Origin: Bradyrhizobium sp.
GTDB lineage: Bacteria; Pseudomonadota; Alphaproteobacteria; Rhizobiales; Xanthobacteraceae
Length of the DNA: 8,133 nt
Assembly: GCA_013695565.1 (NCBI GenBank)
Contig: JACDAG010000310.1
Location: forward strand, 1 to 8,133
Reading direction: 5' to 3'
Part shown: piece after piece, positions 1-5,046 of the stretch
Numbering within the stretch: position 1 is the first letter of the stretch
How the letters are laid out: each line of letters opens with the position of its first letter
The notes under the pieces: model-generated
The model's input: the letters and a program-made list of their open reading frames with translations, nothing else
What the model was told of the DNA's origin: nothing
The model's database searches: none
Program-made: the position numbers and the translations under genes

Positions 1-104
1 TCATGCGAAAGCCCATCGCGGAAATCGACCAGCCTCCACCTGTCAATCCGAGCAAGCCATGGCCCAAGTTCTCTGCTAATCAGCTGTGGTTCAACTATGT
101 CTGA
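1..104 (+). CDS. C-terminal end of an upstream gene (partial, unidentified)
   Basis: An open frame enters from the left edge and stops at TGA 102-104. An ATG lies in this frame at 3-5, but the frame is open to the edge, so this is probably the last 33 or so codons of a longer gene. The tail is rich in Pro, Trp and aromatic residues (PPPVNPSKPWPKF, then QLWFNYV), which looks like real protein. Because a peptide-type ABC ATPase follows on the same strand, this could be a permease or solute-binding component of that transporter. That rests on position only; I recognise no family in the residues. The other two forward frames are less convincing: one stops at 77-79 and one runs into the downstream repeat. 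Confidence 0.4.
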   Translation, partial: MRKPIAEIDQPPPVNPSKPWPKFSANQLWFNYV

Positions 105-118
105 CTTTTCCCGGGACA

Positions 119-281
119 GCCCTGCGCTTGCGGGGAGAGGTCGGATCGCACTTGCGATCCGGGTGAGGGGGGCTCTCCGCGCATTCCACTCTCTCCTGCG
201 TTCGCTGATAGGCGCCCCCCACCCCAACCCTCTAAGAGCGAGCTTCGCTCGTCTCGACCCCGTAAGAACGGGGCGAGGGAG
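119..281 (+). repeat. Dispersed palindromic repeat, copy A (intergenic)
   Basis: This segment fills most of the 201-bp gap before the ABC ATPase gene and matches 1168-1316 in the same orientation. Shared blocks include GCTTGCGGGGAGAGGTCGGA (starting at 126), ATCCGGGTGAGGGG and a long block beginning CCCTCTAAGAGC. It has internal inverted repeats, for example GGATCGC/GCGATCC at 143-159. Copy A is more degenerate than copy B: its first hairpin arm is altered and its central spacer is longer. I recall near-identical sequences dispersed between genes in Bradyrhizobium, but know of no formal name. A 70-codon open frame through it (97-309) is not credible as a gene. No clear sigma-70 promoter was seen in this gap. 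Confidence 0.8.
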
Positions 282-305
282 CAGACCTCCCGTGCGGAGA
301 CAGCC

Positions 306-2156
306 ATGACCGCGCAGCCATTGCTCGACGTCAACGATCTCACGGTGGAATTCTCCACGCGGCGCGGCATCGTCAAGGCGGTGCAGCACGTCAACATCTC
401 CGTCGCCAAGGGCGAGACGCTTGGCATCGTCGGCGAATCCGGTTCCGGCAAGTCGGTGACCTCCTATGCTGTCATGCGAATCCTCGATCGCGCCGGCAAG
501 ATCGCCGAGGGTTCGGTGATGTTTTCCGGCATCGACGTCAAGGCGGCAACCGAAAACCAGATGCGCGATCTGCGCGGCCGCGAAATCTCGATGATCTTCC
601 AGAACCCGCGTGCGGCGCTCAATCCGATCCGCAAGGTAGGCGACCAGATCGAGGACGTGCTGCGCCAGCACGTGCAGCAGACCCAGGTGGCCGATCGCGG
701 CGAGAAGGCGATCGAGGCGCTGGAGCAGGTCAAGATCGCGCGGCCGCGCGAGCGCTATCATGCCTATCCCTTCGAACTCTCCGGCGGCATGTGCCAGCGC
801 GTCGTGATCGCGCTGGCGTTGGCCTGCAATCCGCAGCTCCTGATCGCGGACGAGCCGACCACCGGCCTCGACGTCACCACGCAAAAAGCCGTGATGGATC
901 TGATCGTCGAACTCACAAAACGGCGCGGCATGTCGACCATCCTGATCACGCATGATCTCGGATTGGCCGCCGCCTATTGCGACCGCGTGGTTGTCATGGA
1001 AAAGGGCCGGGTGGTCGAGACCGCGAAATCCGCCGACATCTTCGCCAACCCGGAACATGCCTATACCAAGAAGCTGATGCGGGCGACGCCTCGGATCGGC
1101 GTCTCCTTGCGCGACCTGTTGCCGGAGGAGGACGCGGCCGCGCTGCCACCAATCTCGCCTTCTACAACCTCGCCCCGCTTGCGGGGAGAGGTCGGATTGC
1201 GAAGCAATCCGGGTGAGGGGGACTCTCCACCAGTCGCGCTCGTCGAGGGAGCCCCTCACCCCAGCCCTCTAAGAGCAAGCTCCGCTCGTCTCGACCCCGC
1301 AGGCGGGGAGAGGGAGAAGACACCGCTGCTGACGGTGGAAAAGCTGGTGAAGGAATATCCGCGCCAGGGTGCGACGGCCGTTCTCGGCAAGCTGTTCTCG
1401 CGCAAGCCGCCGGTCGAGGCCGAAGTGTTCCGCGCCGTCGACGGCATCAGCTTTACGGTCGGCCACGGCGAGAGCGTCGGTCTGGTCGGTGAATCCGGCT
1501 GCGGCAAATCCACGACGTCGATGATGGTGATGCGGCTGTTGGACCAGACCTCGGGCCGCATCGTGTTCGATGGTGACGAGATCGGCACCATGCTGCCCAA
1601 CGCCTTCGCACGGCTGCCGCTGCGCAAGAGCATCCAGATGGTGTTCCAGGACCCGACCGACAGTCTCAATCCGCGGTTCACGGCGGCGCGCGCTATCGTC
1701 GACCCGATCATGCAGCTCGGCGACATCAGGGGACGTGATGCGCTGCGCGCGCGTTGCGAGGAACTCGCCGGTCTGGTCGGTCTCCCCATTAATCTGCTCG
1801 ATCGCTTTCCGCATCAATTGTCCGGCGGCCAGAAGGCCCGCGTCGGCATCGCGCGCGCGATTGCGTTGCACCCAAAACTCGTAATCCTCGACGAGCCGAC
1901 CGCGGCGCTCGACGTTTCCGTGCAGGCGGTGGTGCTCAATCTGCTGCAGGACCTCAAGGCTTCGATGGGTATGAGTTATCTGTTTGTCTCCCATGATTTG
2001 AATGTGGTGCGGCTGTTGTGCGATCGTGTCATCGTGATGCGATCGGGGCGAATTGTGGAACAAGGCCCGTCCGAACAGGTCTTGGGCAATCCGCAGGACG
2101 CCTATACAAAGGAATTGCTGACGGCGATCCCGCATCCGCCGTTGCCGGTTCACTAG
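306..2156 (+). CDS. Double-domain Opp/Dpp-type ABC transporter ATP-binding protein with a repeat-encoded linker
   Basis: A 616-residue cytoplasmic ATPase with DppD-like and DppF-like nucleotide-binding domains in one chain, as in GsiA and YejF, expected to power a two-permease peptide-type importer. NBD1 (about 1-270) has Walker A GESGSGKS at 43-50, Q-loop Q99, signature LSGGM at 158-162, Walker B LLIADEP at 178-184 and H216. NBD2 (about 340-616) has Walker A GESGCGKS at 395-402, Q-loop Q448, signature LSGGQ at 505-509, Walker B LVILDEP at 525-531 and H563. Each ends in an oligopeptide-ABC C-terminal motif (NPEHAYTKKL near 248, NPQDAYTKEL near 595). Both sites look catalytically intact. The ATG at 306 has GGAGA at 296-300. 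Linker residues about 288-337 are translated from the dispersed repeat. No permease or binding protein is identified in the window. The substrate is inferred from the amidohydrolase genes that follow and could be a ureide or small peptide-like amide. Confidence 0.93.
   Translation: MTAQPLLDVNDLTVEFSTRRGIVKAVQHVNISVAKGETLGIVGESGSGKSVTSYAVMRILDRAGKIAEGSVMFSGIDVKAATENQMRDLRGREISMIFQNPRAALNPIRKVGDQIEDVLRQHVQQTQVADRGEKAIEALEQVKIARPRERYHAYPFELSGGMCQRVVIALALACNPQLLIADEPTTGLDVTTQKAVMDLIVELTKRRGMSTILITHDLGLAAAYCDRVVVMEKGRVVETAKSADIFANPEHAYTKKLMRATPRIGVSLRDLLPEEDAAALPPISPSTTSPRLRGEVGLRSNPGEGDSPPVALVEGAPHPSPLRASSARLDPAGGEREKTPLLTVEKLVKEYPRQGATAVLGKLFSRKPPVEAEVFRAVDGISFTVGHGESVGLVGESGCGKSTTSMMVMRLLDQTSGRIVFDGDEIGTMLPNAFARLPLRKSIQMVFQDPTDSLNPRFTAARAIVDPIMQLGDIRGRDALRARCEELAGLVGLPINLLDRFPHQLSGGQKARVGIARAIALHPKLVILDEPTAALDVSVQAVVLNLLQDLKASMGMSYLFVSHDLNVVRLLCDRVIVMRSGRIVEQGPSEQVLGNPQDAYTKELLTAIPHPPLPVH
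1168..1316 (+). repeat. Dispersed palindromic repeat, copy B, in frame inside the ABC ATPase gene
   Basis: This copy of the same repeat as 119-281 lies wholly within the ATPase coding sequence, between the two nucleotide-binding domains. It folds back on itself: CCCCGC/GCGGGG at 1173-1186, GGATTGC/GCAATCC at 1194-1210, a perfect 10-bp pair GGGTGAGGGG (1211-1220) with CCCCTCACCC (1252-1261), and CCCCGC/GCGGGG at 1295-1308. It is read without a stop or frameshift as about 50 residues (roughly 288-337) rich in Arg, Pro, Gly and Ser. It lies in the linker and no ATPase motif is interrupted. Copy B is the better-preserved palindrome, which suggests it is the younger insertion. Confidence 0.85.
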
Positions 2157-2157
2157 T

Positions 2158-2186
2158 GCATGATCCGCAAAAGTGGGTCAGGCGAG
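2158..2186 (+). repeat. Possible fragment of a rhizobial intergenic element
   Basis: The short gap between the ATPase gene and atzG begins GCATGATCCGCAAAAGTGGG. This resembles the left arm of a palindromic intergenic element that I recall from rhizobial genomes (GCATGATCCGGAAAAGTGGG and variants). The matching right arm is absent, so it would be a remnant. It also supplies a spurious ATG at 2160 that would lengthen AtzG by 16 non-conserved residues. The assignment rests on memory of the consensus only. Confidence 0.35.
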
Positions 2187-2207
2187 CAAAAATTGAATGG
2201 GAGCGAA

Positions 2208-2387
2208 ATGGCTGAAGCCCTGGACGACTATATCGACGCCGTCGCGAAAGCGCTGGCGTTGCCGGTGGAAGAGTCCTGGCGGCCGGCGGTGCGCGCGAAC
2301 CTCGAAGTGTCACTGAGGCTGGCGCGCCTGGTTGATGAATTTGCATTGCCCGACGAAACCGAGCCGGCCAGTGTCTACACAGCCTGA
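2208..2387 (+). CDS. atzG: AtzG-like small subunit of a carboxybiuret hydrolase-type amidase (DUF4089)
   Basis: A 59-residue acidic helical protein of the DUF4089/AtzG family. In Pseudomonas sp. ADP, AtzG is a GatC-like small subunit that forms an obligate complex with the amidase AtzE, and together they hydrolyse 1-carboxybiuret. Visible here are an N-terminal helix (residues 3-15), the segment LPVEESWRPAVRANL (about 16-30), a second helix (about 31-42) and the family-like ending LPDETEPASVYTA. I chose ATG 2208 over the in-frame ATG 2160 because GGGAG at 2199-2203 precedes it and the 16 upstream residues come from repeat-like DNA. The gene stops 7 bp before atzE, as expected for subunits made together. 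It is slightly shorter than the Pseudomonas protein as I remember it, but has no sign of truncation. Confidence 0.85.
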   Translation: MAEALDDYIDAVAKALALPVEESWRPAVRANLEVSLRLARLVDEFALPDETEPASVYTA

Positions 2388-2394
2388 TCAAACC

Positions 2395-3771
2395 ATGACC
2401 GCTCACGAGATCGCGCAGGCCGTGGCCGGCGGCAAGATGACCGCGCTCGCAGCGACCGAAGCCGCACTGGCGCGGATCGCCAAACACGATGCCGTCCTGA
2501 ATTCCTTCACCGACGTCACCGCCGATCGAGCGCGTGCCAAGGCCAGCGCCGTCGATGCCGCTGTCGCCTCCGGGCAAAAGGTCGGTCCGCTCGCTGGCGT
2601 CCCGTTCGCCGTGAAGAATCTGTTCGACGTGAATGGGTTGCCGACCCGCGCAGGTTCGAAGATCAACCGCGACCTCGCGCCGGCGGCGCGGGACGCGACG
2701 CTGATCGAGCGGATGGAGGCTGCGGGCGCCGTTTTGGTTGGCGCGCTCAACATGGGTGAATACGCCTACGACTTCACCGGCGAGAACGTGCATGACGGCC
2801 CGTCGCGCAATCCGCATGATCCAACCCGGATGACCGGCGGCTCCTCCGGTGGCTCCGGCAGCTCGGTCGGCGGCGGCCTGGTGCCGATCGCGCTGGGTTC
2901 GGACACCAACGGTTCGATCCGGGTGCCATCGTCGTTCTGCGGAATCTTCGGCCTGAAGCCGACTTATGGCCGGCTGTCACGCGCGCGCTCATTTCCGTTC
3001 GTGGCGAGCTTCGATCATCTCGGGCCGTTCGCGCGTAGCGTCGGCGATCTCGCGCTGGCTTACGATGCGATGCAGGGGCCCGACGCGGACGACGCCGCGT
3101 GCACGACTCGGCCAATCGAACCGGTGGCGTCGCAGCTTGCGCAGGATATCGGCGGCTTGCGGGTCGCAATTGCCGGCGGCTATTTCCAGAAGAACGTGTT
3201 TCCCGAAGCGGTCGAGGCGGTGGCGCGCGTCGCCAGGGCGCTTGGGGCGACGAAGACCATCGAAATCCCCGAGGCGGCGCGTGCCCGTGCCGCGGCTTAC
3301 GTCATCTCCACGACCGAGGGCGCCTCGCTGCATCTCGATCGCCTGCGCAAGCGCCCCAACGATTTCGATCCGGCGGTGCGCGACCGTCTGATCGCGGGTG
3401 CGATGGTGCCGGCGCCGTTGGTCGACCGCGCCCAGAAATTCCGCCGCTGGTATCGTGCGCAGGTACTGGAGCTGTTCAAAACGGTCGACGTGATCATCGC
3501 GCCGGCCACGCCGTGCACCGCGCCGAAACTCGGGCAAATGACGTTCAAGCTCGATGGCGTCGAGCTTCCAGTGCGCGCCAGTATCGGCATCCACACCCAG
3601 CCGATTTCGTTCATCGGCCTTCCCGTGGTCGCGGTGCCGGTGCCGCTGGAGCCGATGCCGATCGGCGTTCAGATCATCGCCGCACCCTGGCGCGAGGATA
3701 TCGCGCTCCGTGTCGCCTATGCGCTGGAGCAGTCCGGCGTTGCCGCCGCACCCGCGCCGAGAGGAATCTAG
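2395..3771 (+). CDS. atzE: AtzE-family amidase (1-carboxybiuret hydrolase catalytic subunit)
   Basis: A 458-residue amidase-signature hydrolase, close to the usual AtzE length. The Ser-cisSer-Lys triad is intact: K74 in GVPFAVKNLFD, S150 in GGSSGGS and nucleophile S174 in GSDTNGSIRVP. The 24-residue spacing between the serines is the family norm. The Asn in DTNGS, where many amidases have Gly, is as I remember from AtzE-type enzymes. The family role is hydrolysis of 1-carboxybiuret to 1,3-dicarboxyurea and ammonia in the cytoplasm, in complex with AtzG. The preceding atzG and following atzH make AtzE a better call than GatA or a generic amidase. ATG 2395 fits family N-termini (MTAHEIAQA), though no clear ribosome-binding site precedes it. 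GTG 2371, inside atzG, is an in-frame alternative; ATG 2332 would run out of phase through atzG and is unlikely. Substrate specificity in this organism is inferred. Confidence 0.9.
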   Translation: MTAHEIAQAVAGGKMTALAATEAALARIAKHDAVLNSFTDVTADRARAKASAVDAAVASGQKVGPLAGVPFAVKNLFDVNGLPTRAGSKINRDLAPAARDATLIERMEAAGAVLVGALNMGEYAYDFTGENVHDGPSRNPHDPTRMTGGSSGGSGSSVGGGLVPIALGSDTNGSIRVPSSFCGIFGLKPTYGRLSRARSFPFVASFDHLGPFARSVGDLALAYDAMQGPDADDAACTTRPIEPVASQLAQDIGGLRVAIAGGYFQKNVFPEAVEAVARVARALGATKTIEIPEAARARAAAYVISTTEGASLHLDRLRKRPNDFDPAVRDRLIAGAMVPAPLVDRAQKFRRWYRAQVLELFKTVDVIIAPATPCTAPKLGQMTFKLDGVELPVRASIGIHTQPISFIGLPVVAVPVPLEPMPIGVQIIAAPWREDIALRVAYALEQSGVAAAPAPRGI

Positions 3772-3773
3772 TA

Positions 3774-4166
3774 ATGGACATCGATCTTCCCGACGTGCTG
3801 GCCGAAGTCACCGCGCAGTTCGCGCGCTATGAAAAGGCGCTGGTGTCGAACGACGTCGCCGTGCTCGACGAGCTGTTTCGCAATGATCCTCTCACGCTGC
3901 GCTACGGCATCAACGAAAGTCTCTACGGCTATGACGCGATCATGGCGTTCCGCGCCGGGCGCTCGCCGGTCGGGCTGGTGCGCACGACCGACAAGACCGT
4001 CATCACTACCTATGGCCGCGACACCGCGGTTGCCTCGACCTTGTTTTATCGGGATGTGTGGAGCGGCAAGAAGGTGGGTCGGCAGATGCAGACCTGGGTG
4101 CGCTTTCCCGAAGGATGGAGAATCGTCGCCGCCCATGTCAGCATCATCGATGAGCCCGGATCTTGA
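3774..4166 (+). CDS. atzH: AtzH-like 1,3-dicarboxyurea deamidase (DUF3225, NTF2-like fold)
   Basis: A 130-residue small alpha/beta protein of the AtzH/DUF3225 family. In Pseudomonas sp. ADP, AtzH deamidates 1,3-dicarboxyurea, the AtzEG product, to feed allophanate to AtzF. Tyr and Arg residues have been implicated there (Tyr22 and Arg46 as I recall). The candidates here are Y19 (FARYEKAL) and R43 (PLTLRYGI), with the same 24-residue separation. Later blocks include a glycine-tyrosine segment (YGYDAIMAFRAGR, about 51-63), VWSGKKVGRQMQTWVRF and a C-terminal WRIVAAHVS strand, typical of NTF2-like folds. ATG 3774 follows the atzE stop by 2 bp and has GAGAGGA at 3759-3765. There is no signal peptide. 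An alternative reading is a generic SnoaL-like protein, but the neighbours argue against it. Confidence 0.88.
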   Translation: MDIDLPDVLAEVTAQFARYEKALVSNDVAVLDELFRNDPLTLRYGINESLYGYDAIMAFRAGRSPVGLVRTTDKTVITTYGRDTAVASTLFYRDVWSGKKVGRQMQTWVRFPEGWRIVAAHVSIIDEPGS

Positions 4167-4186
4167 GAGGATATGGGTCAAAAGAT

Positions 4187-4918
4187 ATGAGCCTTGACGA
4201 TCTTCCAACGCGCCTGCCGCAGTCCGTCCCCGAGTCCGAACCGGTCCGGCGCGTCGACCGCGCTTCGCCGCAAGCCGACAAGGTCACGCGCGCGGAGGAA
4301 TTGCGGTTGCAGCTCGCTGACGAGATCGTGCGCGGCGTGTTGGCGCCGGGATCGGGGCTGGATGAAACCGATATCGCGCGGCGCTTCAGCGTGTCGCGGA
4401 CGCCGGTGCGCGAGGCGTTGCGGCAGTTGGTGGCGAGCGGGCTCGTCGAATCCCGTGCCCATCGCGGTGCCGTCGTGGCGCAGCCGTCGATCGAACGTCT
4501 AACCGGCATGTTCGAGGCGATGGCGGAGCTGGAAGCGCTGTGCGCGGGGCTTGCCGCGGAGCGGATGCCGGCGACGGATCGCCAGAAGCTGGAAAGCATC
4601 CACGAGGAATTGCGGGTGCTGAGCCATGCCGGCAATCCCGAGCGCTTCCACGAAGTCAACGAACGCTTTCACAACGCGATCTATGCCGGTTCGCAAAACG
4701 GCTACATCGCCGAGATGACGCTGGCGACGCGGGTCAGGGTGCAGCCGTTCCGCCGCGCCCAGTTCCGCAACCTCGGCCGGCTCGCCAAATCGCACGCCGA
4801 ACACGACCGCGTCGTGGTCGCGATCATGCGCGGCGACAAGATGGGCGCGGCGGCGGCGATGCGTGCGCATATCGAGCTGGTGCGCGATGAGTACGAGCTT
4901 TACGCGGTGACGGTGTAA
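4187..4918 (+). CDS. GntR-family transcriptional regulator, FCD (FadR/VanR) subfamily
   Basis: A 243-residue DNA-binding regulator. After a Pro/Arg-rich N-terminus there is a winged helix at about 36-100, including LADEIVRGVLAPG, DIARRFSVSRTPVREAL (recognition helix near 71-80) and the wing AHRGAVV. The effector domain (about 105-235) is all-helical FCD. FCD proteins bind a metal through Asp plus three His; here H162, H206 and H228 are visible, but the Asp position of the D-x3-H motif appears to be N158 (NERFH). As the last gene of the ATPase-atzGEH run it is likely the local regulator, sensing an imported amide or pathway intermediate; this is inferred. Start choice is uncertain: ATG 4187 lies 20 bp after atzH, while TTG 4163 would overlap the atzH stop as TTGA and add 8 residues. 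A strong GAGAGG (4165-4170) is rather far upstream of 4187. Confidence 0.9.
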   Translation: MSLDDLPTRLPQSVPESEPVRRVDRASPQADKVTRAEELRLQLADEIVRGVLAPGSGLDETDIARRFSVSRTPVREALRQLVASGLVESRAHRGAVVAQPSIERLTGMFEAMAELEALCAGLAAERMPATDRQKLESIHEELRVLSHAGNPERFHEVNERFHNAIYAGSQNGYIAEMTLATRVRVQPFRRAQFRNLGRLAKSHAEHDRVVVAIMRGDKMGAAAAMRAHIELVRDEYELYAVTV

Positions 4919-4923
4919 GTCTC

Positions 4924-5044
4924 CGTCATTGCGAGGAGCGAAGCGACGAAGCAATCCATCTTTCCGCGTGCGTGGAGAGATGGATTGCTTCGCGGGGCCT
5001 GTCATCGGGCGCGCATTCGCGCGACCCGTTGGCTCGCAATGACG
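4924..5044. repeat. Palindromic intergenic repeat between convergent genes
   Basis: This fills the gap between the ends of the GntR gene and atzF. The outer arms are a perfect 12-bp inverted repeat: CGTCATTGCGAG (4924-4935) and CTCGCAATGACG (5033-5044). An inner pair is a perfect 15-bp inverted repeat: CGAAGCAATCCATCT (4947-4961) and AGATGGATTGCTTCG (4978-4992), with a 16-nt loop. The motif matches a repeat that I recall as very common in Bradyrhizobium and relatives (CATTGCGAGGAGCGAAGCGACGAAGCAATCC type). Its position 3' to both genes means the inner stem could end or stabilise both transcripts. There is no U-tract, so it is not a classic intrinsic terminator. Confidence 0.88.
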
Positions 5045-5046
5045 GC

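Noticed and set aside
97..309. A 70-codon + strand open frame before the ABC ATPase gene
   Set aside because: It is the dispersed repeat read in one frame (its Arg/Pro-rich peptide resembles the translated repeat in other frames) and overlaps the ATPase start.
1256..2153. Long - strand open frames antisense to the second ATPase domain
   Set aside because: The + strand carries every ABC motif in order; the antisense products show only GC-rich bias.
2029..2817. A 262-codon - strand open frame across the end of the ATPase gene, atzG and the start of atzE
   Set aside because: It is antisense to three genes with clear family motifs, is very Arg-rich and low in complexity, and has no recognisable domain; typical of GC-rich shadow frames.
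3099..3773. Upstream extension of the AtzH frame into atzE
   Set aside because: The extension overlaps atzE out of frame and is Arg-rich; ATG 3774 has a good ribosome-binding site and gives the normal AtzH length.
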